The notes under the pieces were generated by a model. The model saw nothing but the letters and a program-made list of their open reading frames with translations. It made no database searches and was not told the DNA's origin. Made by a program: the position numbers and the translations under genes. From NCBI RefSeq assembly GCF_002531725.1, contig NZ_NWSQ01000005.1, positions 124,001 through 188,000 of the forward strand: a stretch of DNA of 64,000 bases. The letters run 5' to 3'. The number at the start of each line of letters is the position of its first letter. The first letter of the stretch is position 1. Source of the DNA: Rhizobium sp. L43 (GTDB taxonomy: Bacteria > Pseudomonadota > Alphaproteobacteria > Rhizobiales > Rhizobiaceae). Shown piece by piece: positions 27,367 through 36,635 of this stretch.

Positions 27367-28131
27367 CTAGGTCTTCTTCGTCGAGCCTGACTGTTTGACC
27401 CGGATCCGCAATGGCTTACCCTCGAGCTGATCGACGTCAAAAGCGTTCGTCTTCCGCACCAGGTCGCTAAGCTTCCGAAAACCGTAGGTTCTCGGATCAA
27501 AGTCCGACGCCAGATTTGCGAGCCGTGCCCCAACCGCACCGAGCGCCACCCATCCATCCTCACTCTCCATCTGAGCAATGACTTTCTTGATAATGGGTGT
27601 GGCGGCGCTCGGTTGCCGGAGAGATGTCGGCGCTTGGATGGGATCGACCCCATTTGACGAGACAGTCGGCAGCAGGTTTTCGGTGTAGATAAATCTACGA
27701 CAGGCCTGTCGAAAACTTTCCGGTGTCTTTTGCTCACCAAATCCAAAGACATCGACTCCCTGCTCGCGGATCCGCGCAGCCAAGCGCGTGAAGTCGCTGT
27801 CCGAAGAGACCAGGCAGAAGCCGTCGAAGCGTCCGCTGTGCAGCAGATCCATCGCGTCGATCACGAGGGTAATGTCGGAGGCATTCTTGCCGGTCGTATA
27901 GGCAAATTGCTGCTGTGGAATGATCGCATGCTTTGCGAGCACATTGGTCCAGGCCTGCGAGCGAGCGCTTGCGAAGTCACCATAGATCCGGCGAACGCTT
28001 GCCTCGCCGATCTTCGCGATCTCTTCGAACAGACCATCAGCGATCTTGGCAGAGGCGTTGTCGGCATCGATCAGGACGGCCAGGCGTGGGGAACGCAGTT
28101 CAGCCGGTAGTAGCGCCATCGCATGATCCAA
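27367..28131 (-). CDS. NYN-domain RNase-like protein with LOTUS/OST-HTH domain
   Basis: The 254-residue protein has an N-terminal NYN (PIN-like) domain: LAVLIDADNASA (first Asp pair), KNASDITLVIDAMDLLH and FCLVSSDSDFTRLA, with the acidic metal-binding residues in place. A linker leads to a LOTUS/OST-HTH domain (about residues 180-245) with VALGAVGARLANLASDFDPRTYGFRKLSDLV. The pair is typical of LabA/Limkain-like proteins that bind and probably cut RNA. It lies immediately outside the island's right repeat and ends only 30 bases from it. Confidence 0.88.
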   Translation of the reverse strand: MDHAMALLPAELRSPRLAVLIDADNASAKIADGLFEEIAKIGEASVRRIYGDFASARSQAWTNVLAKHAIIPQQQFAYTTGKNASDITLVIDAMDLLHSGRFDGFCLVSSDSDFTRLAARIREQGVDVFGFGEQKTPESFRQACRRFIYTENLLPTVSSNGVDPIQAPTSLRQPSAATPIIKKVIAQMESEDGWVALGAVGARLANLASDFDPRTYGFRKLSDLVRKTNAFDVDQLEGKPLRIRVKQSGSTKKT

Positions 28132-28273
28132 TCGCCCAAACGTTCATTGCCTAGAGATTAGTGCCAAAAACGCAAAATGTTACCCAAGCCTCCGGTACAA
28201 ACGTCACCTATCTCCCAGGTCGGATCACTGAGGCATCAGCGTTTGTAATTTTTGGACGCCGGCCTGACTGGCG

Positions 28274-28618
28274 TCAACTGCCCAACACCTTCTTCACCCA
28301 GACGCCAACCTCATCACCGCTACTGACGTCCGCCTGCACCAGCCCATCGATCATGAAGGTCGGCGAGACATGGATGCCGTTTTGCCGGGCGTATTTGCAG
28401 TGCCATTTGATCTCCCGGTCGAGATCCGGGATTGCGAAAGCTTCCTTCAGCTTGACGCCGCTATAGCTTTCGAGGCGCTCGATGATCTGGTTCGGCGTGA
28501 CGTCCATATTCGGGCCGCCGGCGTGATGATCGAACTCGAATTCCTCGCGATGCGCGGCGATGGCGGCCATGACCTTCTTTGCCGTCTCCTGGCCGCCTTC
28601 CAGCGTCATCGGCAATCT
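28274..28618 (-). pseudogene. DsbA-like thioredoxin-fold oxidoreductase, 5'-truncated
   Basis: Only the C-terminal half of a DsbA-family protein remains: TLEGGQETAKKVMAAI, then GIHVSPTFMIDGLV with the cis-proline loop. The N-terminal CxxC strand and helix are absent, so no redox centre exists. The break coincides with the end of the IS701-like transposase fragment on the same strand. The insertion, or a deletion starting from it, therefore removed the 5' half. Confidence 0.75.
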
Positions 28619-28990
28619 TGCGGCGGATCAGCAGCCCCCGTGTCCAGACACCGGGGAATGCCGCGTCGAAATCATCGGCATCTAGGTCGGCCAATTCGAG
28701 ATAGACCCAATCATGCAGTCGCGCGCCCTTGGTCCCATCGCCTGCCGACAGGCGTCGCCAGGCATCGTCAGGCAAGGCTTCGGCGATGCCCTTCGCTGTC
28801 CCGGCAACGGCCAGCGGTTTGCTCCATGAGCGAAAGAGATGATTGGCGTTCACGCCCAGCACATAGCCCTTGGCGGCTCGTTTGAGCGCCATTTCGATGT
28901 CGCCCACGCCATACTGTCGGCAGCCACCCGGGAAAATGGCACATCCGAAGCCCGCCATCGTGCTGCGTCGTTTTGCTTGCGGCTTGTAGC
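28619..28990 (-). pseudogene. IS701-like transposase fragment
   Basis: About 110 residues match the middle of an IS701-type DDE transposase (YGVGDIEMALKRAAKGYVLGVNANHLF, then RLSAGDGTKGARLHDW and GLWTRGLLIRR-like VWTRGLLIRRKIAD). Both ends are missing and no terminal inverted repeats are visible. The frame passes directly into the truncated DsbA-like gene at about 28618. The upstream edge near 28990 is approximate. Confidence 0.78.
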
Positions 28991-29085
28991 CCGATCAATT
29001 TGCTTCTTTAAAGCGGTAAGATGCCTTGCGCGGTGCGTTTCTCCAAGGCGTCGGCGAGACGGTTTTCTTCCGATATAGCCGAATT

Positions 29086-29379
29086 TCAATCGTTTCCATC
29101 AAGCCAATCTTCGTGTCCATGCCGGAGGCGGACAACAAGGACATCGCCATTCTCTTCGATTGTATAAACGACGAGATGCGCCTTGAAGGGATGAATGCGC
29201 ATAGGCGGCGAAATCTCAGGACGCTCTCGCGCCATTCGGGGATTGGCGGCAATCAGGTCGAAAATGGCGTAAAGCTCGTCATGGTAGCGCCGCGCCTGCG
29301 CCGGCCCGAACAGCCGGATTCCCGCCTCGGCAATGCCGATCATGTCTTCTTCGGCTTCTTCTGTGAGGTGAAACCCCAT
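29086..29379 (-). CDS. ParE/RelE-family toxin
   Basis: The 97-residue protein has the ParE fold pattern: FHLTEEAEEDMIGIAEAGIRLFG, a helical hairpin, and the C-terminal strands RIHPFKAHLVVYTIEENGDVLVVRLRHGHEDW. ParE toxins poison gyrase, while RelE types cut mRNA on ribosomes. The lack of an obvious RelE catalytic set favours ParE. It starts two bases after the ParD stop and forms a standard antitoxin-toxin operon. Confidence 0.87.
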   Translation of the reverse strand: MGFHLTEEAEEDMIGIAEAGIRLFGPAQARRYHDELYAIFDLIAANPRMARERPEISPPMRIHPFKAHLVVYTIEENGDVLVVRLRHGHEDWLDGND

Positions 29380-29381
29380 CG

Positions 29382-29633
29382 TCAGTTGCTGCGGGAGGCT
29401 TCAGCGCGTGCCCGCGCCGCCTCAAAAAGCTCGTCCTTCGAGCGCGTACCGACGCCGCTCTTCAGCCCCTCATCGACAAATCGTTGCATGGCGGCGATCT
29501 TATCTTTTCGCTCCTGATCCTTGCGGATCAGGTCGCGGACATAATCGCTCGCGTTGGCATAGCGGCCCGTTTTGGTTTGCGCCTCGACCCAGTCTTTCAT
29601 CGGGTCGGGCAGGGATACATTCATGGTCGCCAT
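29382..29633 (-). CDS. ParD-family antitoxin
   Basis: The 83-residue antitoxin begins with the ribbon-helix-helix DNA-binding domain (MATMNVSLPDPMKDWVEAQTKTGRYANASDYVRDLIRKD) and ends in a charged toxin-binding tail. The ATG at 29631-29633 is preferred over an upstream one at 29663. It is expected to repress its own operon and neutralise the toxin encoded 2 bases downstream. Confidence 0.88.
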   Translation of the reverse strand: MATMNVSLPDPMKDWVEAQTKTGRYANASDYVRDLIRKDQERKDKIAAMQRFVDEGLKSGVGTRSKDELFEAARARAEASRSN

Positions 29634-29817
29634 ATCGGCCTCCTTATTTTTGTAGGGTGACACAATTTGGCAAAGTTTGTCAATTTTGAACGCCCCACGT
29701 TATTCGATAGTGCGACGCCCAGACGCGCGCCTGCCTGGAAAATTCCGCCGATAGGGCGTGCCACGAGGTTCCGGTCATTGCGATGTCGTTTTCGGTCGTG
29801 AGATCGATATTCTCGGC

Positions 29818-31254
29818 TTAACGCAACAGGCGCCAGAAGCCATGCTTATTTCCATGTTGGCGCTTCAGCTCGACAACATAGGCGTCGTGGGGCCGGGCGC
29901 TGCCGAAATCGCCAATATGAGGTGCCAGCGACGCGCATTCCGCCAGATGGCGCGCCGCATGTCTGTAACGGCTGGATCGGCCGTAATCGAGGGCGAAGCC
30001 GATCATCGCCCGCAGCAGCAGGGTTGCCGCGAGCGGGTATTTCTCCCGCAGCATCTCGGCGGCGGGTGTCATCAGCTCGTACAGGTCGCCGTCCAGTTCC
30101 GCCTGGCGGTTGGATATGAGTTTCGCCGCTTCGGCGGGTGCGGGCCACGTCAGGAAAAAGCCAAGGGCACGATGAACATCCGGAAAGCCATGTGCGAAGG
30201 CGAATGCCTTCTCCTCGGCCTCGATATCGTCGAAGTCGGCGAGCCTTCGCAGGAAAGCGCGCAGGTGCTCGCCATTCAGCGATTGCTCGAAGCATTGCCA
30301 TCGATAGGCTTGCGCTTCTTCCCCTCGTCCCAGGGCTTCGAGTGCTTCGACGCGGGCGCGCTGCCATTCAAACGGCAGTTCGAACGACCCCCTGTGATCG
30401 GCGGCGTCCAAAATCTCCCATGCTTCCTCGGCGCGCCCAGCCAGGAGCAAACGGTCGGCGATCTCCGCTGCGACCGTCGGCGCCCTTAACGTCGCTTCCG
30501 GCTGCTGGGCGATGAAGGCATCGACATCATTCTGGGCATCGGCAATCTCCTGCAGAGCGATGCGCGCCGTCAGTTGCCGCTGATTGGCGTAGAGCTCGTC
30601 CTTATAGATCGGCCCGTTGCCGCTCCAGCCGAGAATCTCCCGGTGGGCGTCGGCAGGCTTCTCCTCCGGTTCGTTCGACCATTGCACCAGGAGGCTCTTC
30701 AAACGTTCCAGGCCGTCCTTGCCCAGCGCCGGAACCATCTCGGCGATCAGCGGATCATATTGGCCGTGGTCGTTATCCTGCAGCGCCGTGAAGACCCTGT
30801 CGGCAAGGACATCGATACCGATCCCCGCGGAGCTGGCGATGACGCCGGCATCGGCGCATGCCTGGTGGAACGTCTCGATGAAGGCGCTGTCGCTGCTGTT
30901 GGATCGCCGGCATATCGAATCCGCGACGGCGAGGAATTGCCAGATAAGATCGAATGCTTCCTTCGGATCGTCGGCCGCCACGACGGTGACGATCGCCGAC
31001 CGCTGCGTTTCGAGATCCGCGTTGATCGGCTTCACCTTATGCCATTCGATGACGGTGCGGGCCCGCGCGATGCTGGCGAGACGCTTGCGCACCTCACGCG
31101 CCACTTCCGCACCACCGTGATTGCCGGCAAGCTCCATTCGAAGCCGTCGTTTGTGGGCGGCGCTGCCTGTGCTGATTTCGATCAGCAGTTCGGCAAGCCG
31201 CTGCGCACCGAGGGATTCGAGATTCTTCGCATTGAGGGTTGTCTTGGCTACCAT
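29818..31254 (-). CDS. DUF6880 family protein
   Basis: The 478-residue protein is soluble and mostly alpha-helical. The N-terminal part (LNAKNLESLGAQRLAELLIEISTGSAAHKRRLRMELA) is the recognisable DUF6880 start. The rest looks like repeated TPR-like helical pairs (AEIADRLLLAGRAEEAWEIL; RVEALEALGRGEEAQAYRW). The function is unknown. It is monocistronic, between the ParDE pair and a divergent DUF2934 gene. Confidence 0.75.
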   Translation of the reverse strand: MVAKTTLNAKNLESLGAQRLAELLIEISTGSAAHKRRLRMELAGNHGGAEVAREVRKRLASIARARTVIEWHKVKPINADLETQRSAIVTVVAADDPKEAFDLIWQFLAVADSICRRSNSSDSAFIETFHQACADAGVIASSAGIGIDVLADRVFTALQDNDHGQYDPLIAEMVPALGKDGLERLKSLLVQWSNEPEEKPADAHREILGWSGNGPIYKDELYANQRQLTARIALQEIADAQNDVDAFIAQQPEATLRAPTVAAEIADRLLLAGRAEEAWEILDAADHRGSFELPFEWQRARVEALEALGRGEEAQAYRWQCFEQSLNGEHLRAFLRRLADFDDIEAEEKAFAFAHGFPDVHRALGFFLTWPAPAEAAKLISNRQAELDGDLYELMTPAAEMLREKYPLAATLLLRAMIGFALDYGRSSRYRHAARHLAECASLAPHIGDFGSARPHDAYVVELKRQHGNKHGFWRLLR

Positions 31255-31455
31255 CGGTCATCGCTGTCGTTTCTGCGGATGACCCTATCCTGGAGCCGGC
31301 ACGAGGCCAAGGTCTGGAAAGGCGTGCCGGGGACAATCCCCGGCGCCTCGGTATTAGCTAAAAACTAACGCTGCCTCGTAACGACTCCTAAAGCCGGTTT
31401 TGGCACCTTATTCCCTATCGAATATTCTTTCCGAAATTTCTCGCTGGGGTTGATT

Positions 31456-31710
31456 ATGAGTCACAATAAAGACGCCTGGGTCAGCCAGCGCGCTTATTCA
31501 CTGTGGGAATCGGAAGGCAGGCCGGATGGGCGCGGGGACAGCCATTGGGCGCAGGCGCTGCGGGAGTTCGAGCAGCTGGAGCTGACCAAGGCCTCGGCTG
31601 ACGGAAACGATCTTATCGAGAAGCTGAAGGCAGCCGGGCGGCTGATGCGGGTCTATGACGAGGCGGCGCCCGCCGTCGAGGACGAGCGGCCGATCAAAGC
31701 GGCTCGCTAA
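31456..31710 (+). CDS. DUF2934 small protein
   Basis: The 84-residue protein contains WVSQRAYSLWESEGRPDGRGDSHWAQALREFE, the helical DUF2934 motif common and multicopy in rhizobia. Function is unknown. I used ATG at 31456 (a TTG two codons upstream is in frame), preceded by GGGG. Confidence 0.8.
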   Translation: MSHNKDAWVSQRAYSLWESEGRPDGRGDSHWAQALREFEQLELTKASADGNDLIEKLKAAGRLMRVYDEAAPAVEDERPIKAAR

Positions 31711-31744
31711 GCCGTATTTATCAATCCCTGGGTTGCCGAAATAT

Positions 31745-32314
31745 TCAGCGGCATTCCAGGCGGACGATCGGCCTTGCCGGCAGGCGTCTTGCCACTTCGA
31801 TGAAGCCGGCATCCAGAAACATCGAAAGCGCTCCGGGATAGAGCTCGGCTCCGTTCGAAGTACGGGCTGCCTGATCGACGGGGTAGGCTTCGAGACATTC
31901 AGCCCCGTTCGCGCTTGCGAATTCGACGGCGTGTTTCAATAACGATCGCGCCAGACCCTGCCGCCGGAACGGCTTGCGGGTGATGAAGCAGTTGATCGAC
32001 CAGACCGGCCTGTCGTCGACCGGCGCAAAGGATTTTGAGCGGCGGAGCCGGTCGAACACGGCGCGCGGCGCGACACCGCACCATCCGGCCGGCTCGTTCT
32101 CGTGATAGCCGAGAATGCCCGGCGGGCGCGGCCCGACGACGAGGCTTCGAAACCAGCTGCGATTTCCCTCGCCCCATCCGGCCTTATAGTCGGCATTCGG
32201 AAGATACCAGTAGGCGCAGCGGCAATTCCGGCCGCCGGAGCAATCGTCGAAGACTGCTTCTATATCGGGCAAGCGGTCGGCCGTGGCGGGGAGGAAAGAG
32301 AAGCGATCCGGCAT
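31745..32314 (-). CDS. GNAT family N-acetyltransferase
   Basis: The 189-residue protein has the acetyl-CoA-binding stretch RKPFRRQGLARSLLKHAVEFA (R-x-x-G-x-A). The N-terminal part has a cysteine-rich CSGGRNCRCAYWYLP segment seen in a distinct GNAT subgroup, followed by GYHENEPAGWCGVAPR. The acceptor is unknown. The gene is monocistronic, 57 bases downstream of the ThuA gene on the same strand. Confidence 0.82.
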   Translation of the reverse strand: MPDRFSFLPATADRLPDIEAVFDDCSGGRNCRCAYWYLPNADYKAGWGEGNRSWFRSLVVGPRPPGILGYHENEPAGWCGVAPRAVFDRLRRSKSFAPVDDRPVWSINCFITRKPFRRQGLARSLLKHAVEFASANGAECLEAYPVDQAARTSNGAELYPGALSMFLDAGFIEVARRLPARPIVRLECR

Positions 32315-32370
32315 ACGGAGAGATTAGGCGCGGGTGGGCGGTCGGCAAGACCGCTCCCCGCCCTCCAACG

Positions 32371-33015
32371 CTACCGGCGGGCGGCCCAGCTGAGGCCGCG
32401 CCGCAGGATGAGCGGCATGTAGGGATGGTCGAATTCGGCCGCGACATGGCCGAGGGCGGAATAGAAGATGCGGCCGGCGCCGAAATGGCGCTTGAAGACG
32501 ACCGGCATCACGACATTGCGGGCCGCCGGATCATAGGCGCCGGTAAAGGTGGTGGTCGCCAGGATTTCGACGGTGGGATCATAGTGCAGATAATATTGCT
32601 CCGAACGGTAGTCGAAGTCGGGAATGCCCTCCATGACCGGATCGTCCTGGCGGGTGACGGCGACGCGGAAGTCGATGATGTTGCCGGGATGAGCAACCCA
32701 GGTGACGCCGGAGACATAGCGGAAAGGGGCGCTTTCCTTGAAGGAGGTGGCGAGCGCGCCGTGATGGCCGGCAAGCCCGAGCCCGCCGCGCACCGCTTCG
32801 ACCAGGGCGGCGGCATGAGGTTTTTCGAGCGTTTCACCTGTTATAACAGGCACCAGCAGATCGGTTTTATCAAGTGTTGGAGAGCCGAATATGCCGAGAT
32901 CGCCGGTCACCTCTACCGCGAAGCCGTCCTCGCGCAGGAGATCGGCGACGATATGAGCGCATTGCTCCGGCTCATGGCCTTGCCAGCCGCCCCAAACAAC
33001 CAATGCCTTCCTCAT
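32371..33015 (-). CDS. ThuA-domain protein
   Basis: The 214-residue protein has a class I glutamine-amidotransferase-like fold (ThuA family): ALVVWGGWQGHEPEQCA at the start, GLGLAGHHGALATSF in the middle and MPVVFKRHFGAGRIFYSALGH near the end. Rhizobial ThuA/ThuB act in trehalose catabolism, but this protein is far from a thu operon and could act on another sugar. Confidence 0.82.
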   Translation of the reverse strand: MRKALVVWGGWQGHEPEQCAHIVADLLREDGFAVEVTGDLGIFGSPTLDKTDLLVPVITGETLEKPHAAALVEAVRGGLGLAGHHGALATSFKESAPFRYVSGVTWVAHPGNIIDFRVAVTRQDDPVMEGIPDFDYRSEQYYLHYDPTVEILATTTFTGAYDPAARNVVMPVVFKRHFGAGRIFYSALGHVAAEFDHPYMPLILRRGLSWAARR

Positions 33016-33237
33016 TCGCGCGCTCCCTGGCTGATTGCTGCTAAAGCCCCTTAAAACGGGCGGTTATGCAAATCACGCGAATAATTCACCGATCGCCGAT
33101 CCGGTCCAAAACACGCGGGGCCAGGGCGGTTCGGCATTTGACCTATTCTCCGTGCACGCCTATCGCAATTCCTTCTTTTTATTGACGTGTATCTCGTCTA
33201 GGTTTCTTTCATCTCTCGCTAATAATAAGGGTGGTGC

Positions 33238-34221
33238 ATGGCAGGTGAAACGGTTCTTGTGGTCGGCGGCGCCGGCTATATCGGCTCGCATACGTGCCTC
33301 GACCTGGCGAACAAGGGCTACAAGCCTGTCGTCTTCGATAATTTTTCGAACGGCCATCGCGAGTTCGTCAAATGGGGCCCGGCCGAGGAAGGCGATATTC
33401 GCGATCGCGCCCGGCTGGACGAGGTGCTCGCCAAGCACAAGCCGGCGGCGATCCTGCATTTCGCAGCGCTGATCGAGGTCGGCGAATCGGTCAAGGATCC
33501 GGTGTCCTTCTACGAGAACAATGTCATCGGTACGCTGACGCTGCTTTCGGCGGCGCAGGCGGCCGGCATCAATGCCTTCGTTTTCTCCTCCACCTGCGCC
33601 ACCTACGGCCTGCCGCAGAGCGTGCCGCTCGACGAGACGCACCGGCAGGTGCCGATCAATCCCTACGGGCGGACGAAATATATCGTCGAACAGGCGCTTG
33701 CCGATTACGACCAGTACAGAAGCCTGCGCTCGGTGGTGCTGCGCTATTTCAATGCGGCCGGCGCCGATTTCGAAGGCCGGATCGGCGAATGGCACCAGCC
33801 GGAGACGCATGCGATACCCCTGGCGATCGACGCGGCGCTCGGCCGCCGCCAGGGCTTCAAGGTGTTCGGCAGCGATTACGAGACGCGCGACGGCACCTGC
33901 GTGCGCGACTATATCCATGTGCTCGATCTTGCCGATGCGCATGTGCGTGCCGTCGAATACCTGCTGAAGGGCGGCGATTCCGTCGCGCTCAACCTCGGCA
34001 CCGGCACCGGCACGACGGTCAGGGAATTGCTCGGCGCGATCGAGGATGTGTCGAACCGGCCTTTCCCGGTCGAATATATCGGCCGTCGCGAAGGCGATTC
34101 GCATACGCTGGTCGCCAATAACGACAAGGCGCGCGATGTGCTCGGCTGGGTGCCGCAGTATGATCTGTCCGAGATCATCCGCTCCGCCTGGAACTGGCAT
34201 GCAAAATCCAACCAGCATTGA
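33238..34221 (+). CDS. galE: UDP-glucose 4-epimerase GalE
   Basis: The 327-residue short-chain dehydrogenase interconverts UDP-glucose and UDP-galactose, which supplies galactose for exopolysaccharide and LPS. The NAD motif VVGGAGYIGSHT, the catalytic SSTCATYG and YGRTKYIVE (Tyr-x-x-x-Lys), and VRDYIHVLDLADAH are all intact. The 3' end overlaps the next gene by 23 bases. Confidence 0.95.
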   Translation: MAGETVLVVGGAGYIGSHTCLDLANKGYKPVVFDNFSNGHREFVKWGPAEEGDIRDRARLDEVLAKHKPAAILHFAALIEVGESVKDPVSFYENNVIGTLTLLSAAQAAGINAFVFSSTCATYGLPQSVPLDETHRQVPINPYGRTKYIVEQALADYDQYRSLRSVVLRYFNAAGADFEGRIGEWHQPETHAIPLAIDAALGRRQGFKVFGSDYETRDGTCVRDYIHVLDLADAHVRAVEYLLKGGDSVALNLGTGTGTTVRELLGAIEDVSNRPFPVEYIGRREGDSHTLVANNDKARDVLGWVPQYDLSEIIRSAWNWHAKSNQH

Positions 34222-35767
34222 GCCAACCCGCATTGACAAGGTCCGCCGGCCGAACATTCTGCTGATCACGGCGGACCAGTGGCGTGGCGATTGCCTGTCG
34301 GCCGTCGGCCATGCTTGCGTGAAAACCCCTGCCGTCGATGCGCTGGCGCGGGAAGGCACGCTCTTCCGGCGGCATTATGCCGGGGCCGCACCCTGCTCGC
34401 CGGCGCGGGCGACACTTTATACCGGCCTTTACCAGATGAACCACCGCGTCTGCCGCAACGGTTCGCCGCTCGATGCCCGCTTCGATAATCTGGCGCTCGC
34501 CGCCCGGCGGGCGGGATACGACCCGACGCTGTTCGGCTACACCGACACGGCGCCCGATCCGCGCGGCATGGATGCCGGCGATCCGCATCTGACGAGTTAT
34601 GAAGGCGTGCTGCCGGGCTTTACGGCCCGCCAGCTTCTGCCCGAACACGAAAGGCAATGGCTTTCCTGGCTGAGGTCCCGCGGCCATCAGCATGCCGTCA
34701 GCCGCGACATCCATATTCCCGTCGGCGCGCAAGCCGGCGAAATTTCAAATGCGGCGCCGGCCTATTCCAGCGACGAGACCCAGACGGCGTTCCTGGCCGG
34801 CGAGTTCATTCGCTGGCTGGGCGAGCAGGATCGGCCGTGGTTTGCGCATGTCTCCTTCTTACGCCCGCATCCGCCCTTCTCCGTGCCGGCGCCGTTCAAC
34901 CGGATGTTCAAGCCGGGCGACGGGCCGGCTTTTGCGCGTGCGGCAAACCGCGCCGCCGAACAGGACAGTCATCCCTATCTCGCCTATGCCATGCCGCGCG
35001 TTGAGAAGGGCAACTTCGTCCACGGCGCGACGGGGCCGCTCGGCGACTGGAACACCGAGGATTTCGCCGCGATAAGGTCGATCTATTACGGCATGATATC
35101 GGAGGTCGATGCGCAGCTCGGTCGGATCTGGCAGGCCCTGAAGGATGCGGGCGCCTGGGACGATACATTGATCGTCTTCACTTCCGACCATGCCGAGATG
35201 GCGGGCGATCATTGGACGCTCGGCAAGGGCGGCTTCTTCGACGGCAGCTACCATATTCCACTTGTCATTCGCGATCCCGCAAGCCGTGCGGGGGGTGGGG
35301 TCGTCGACAAATTCACCAGCGCTGCTGATATTTTTCCGACACTTTGCCAAAGGCTCGGCATCGAAGCGAAGAACGGGCTCGATGGCCGATCGCTGATGCC
35401 GTTCGTCAAGGGCGGGAGCAGACCGGACTGGCGGGAGGCGGCATTCTGGGAATTCGATTTCCGCGACATCGCGGGCGGCGAAGCGGAGCGGTATTTCGGG
35501 CTGAAATCGAACGAATGCAATCTCGCGGTGATCCGCGATGCGCGGTTCAAATATGTGCATTTTGCCGCCTTGCCGCCGCTGCTCTTCAATCTCCGCGACG
35601 ATCCGATGGAGCTCGACAATGTCGCGGCCGATCCGGCCTATGCGGCGATCCGGCTCGCCTATGCCGAGAAACTGCTGTCGCTGAGGGCACGGCATCTCGA
35701 CCAGACGCTTGCCTATACCGAGCTGACGGAAAGAGGGCCGGTGACGCGCCGGCCCTCAGACTGCTGA
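34199..35767 (+). CDS. Phosphonate monoester hydrolase / sulfatase (alkaline phosphatase superfamily)
   Basis: The 522-residue enzyme has ILLITADQWRGD (metal Asp) and the formylglycine motif CSPAR near residue 67, followed by TLYTGLYQMNHR. Other landmarks are SFLRPHPPFS, LIVFTSDHAEMAGDH and a C-terminal FKYVHFAALPPLLFNLRDDP. These match the Rhizobium phosphonate monoester hydrolase, a promiscuous sulfatase relative, better than choline sulfatase. The ATG at 34199 lies inside the galE end, so translation is probably coupled. The true substrate is open. No sulfatase-maturing enzyme gene is seen nearby. Confidence 0.85.
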   Translation: MQNPTSIEPTRIDKVRRPNILLITADQWRGDCLSAVGHACVKTPAVDALAREGTLFRRHYAGAAPCSPARATLYTGLYQMNHRVCRNGSPLDARFDNLALAARRAGYDPTLFGYTDTAPDPRGMDAGDPHLTSYEGVLPGFTARQLLPEHERQWLSWLRSRGHQHAVSRDIHIPVGAQAGEISNAAPAYSSDETQTAFLAGEFIRWLGEQDRPWFAHVSFLRPHPPFSVPAPFNRMFKPGDGPAFARAANRAAEQDSHPYLAYAMPRVEKGNFVHGATGPLGDWNTEDFAAIRSIYYGMISEVDAQLGRIWQALKDAGAWDDTLIVFTSDHAEMAGDHWTLGKGGFFDGSYHIPLVIRDPASRAGGGVVDKFTSAADIFPTLCQRLGIEAKNGLDGRSLMPFVKGGSRPDWREAAFWEFDFRDIAGGEAERYFGLKSNECNLAVIRDARFKYVHFAALPPLLFNLRDDPMELDNVAADPAYAAIRLAYAEKLLSLRARHLDQTLAYTELTERGPVTRRPSDC

Positions 35768-35770
35768 GAA

Positions 35771-35885
35771 AGTCGGACAACTCCTCTTTCGTCATACTCG
35801 GGCTTGTCCCGAGTATCTGCAGCCGGCGTCGCAGATCCTCGGCACAAGGCCGAGGAAGACGCCGAGTAAAGAACGAGGTTGTCAA
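35771..35885. repeat. RIME1-like intergenic palindromic element, copy B (inverted)
   Basis: The reverse complement of this segment matches 5882-5997 over its whole length with few substitutions. The two palindromes (ACTCGGG...CCCGAGT and CCTCGG...CCGAGG) are both kept, partly by compensating changes. It follows the hydrolase stop directly and could act as its terminator. Confidence 0.85.
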
Positions 35886-35924
35886 CAAAACTGGAGCCAG
35901 TGACGCGCCGGCCCTGACTGTGGT

Positions 35925-36422
35925 TCAGCCGAGATAATCGCGCTTGCCGATCGGCGCACCCTGGTTGCGCAGGATGGCGTGAGCGGTGGTGACGTGGAAA
36001 TAGAAGTTCGGCAGGGCGAAGGCGGTGACATAGTCGGCACCCGGCAGCACGATGCCGCTCTTGCCCGGCAGGGTGATCTCACGGCTTTCCGCGCCTTCCA
36101 GCGCTTGCGCCGAGAAGGTGGCGAGGTAGGCTTCGGTCTTTGCCAGGCGTTCGCGCAGATCATCGAAGGTCTTCTCATCATCCTCGAACTTCGGGGCGTC
36201 GGTCGCGGTCAGGCGGGCGAGCGTGAATTTGGCGCTGTCGCTGGCGCGCTGATACTGGCCGGAGAGCGGCAGCATGTCGGGCGCAAGGCGCGCAGCCACC
36301 AATATTGTGGGATCGATATTCTTTTCCTTCCCATAGGCCTCGGCCTTGTCGAGATAGGTTTTCAGGCTGGCGAGGCCGCGCTGGAACATCGGAACGGTGA
36401 GGCGATAGATCGAAATGGACAT
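35925..36422 (-). CDS. DUF1993 family protein
   Basis: The 165-residue helical protein (MSISIYRLTVPMFQRGLASLKTYLDKA...) matches DUF1993, a DinB-like four-helix group of unknown function. HVTTAHAILRNQGAPIGKRDYLG is the characteristic end. The ATG at 36420-36422 is chosen over the longer open frame to 36566, which has no family similarity. Confidence 0.82.
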   Translation of the reverse strand: MSISIYRLTVPMFQRGLASLKTYLDKAEAYGKEKNIDPTILVAARLAPDMLPLSGQYQRASDSAKFTLARLTATDAPKFEDDEKTFDDLRERLAKTEAYLATFSAQALEGAESREITLPGKSGIVLPGADYVTAFALPNFYFHVTTAHAILRNQGAPIGKRDYLG

Positions 36423-36635
36423 TTGTCCTGTCTCCAAAATCTTCAAATGACCGGCCGCGTCGAGAAATCGAAGACGCCTGCGGCCGCGGCCTTGTCTTCG
36501 ACACTCCCATAGATGGATGCGGCCTTCGCCTTTCACAACAGAGGCAATGCGGGTGCCGATCGTCAAGTCCGTGGCATTGCGCCTCTATCCATCGCTCATC
36601 GCCGCTAAAGAGGCTTGACGCCGTTCCCAGAAAAT

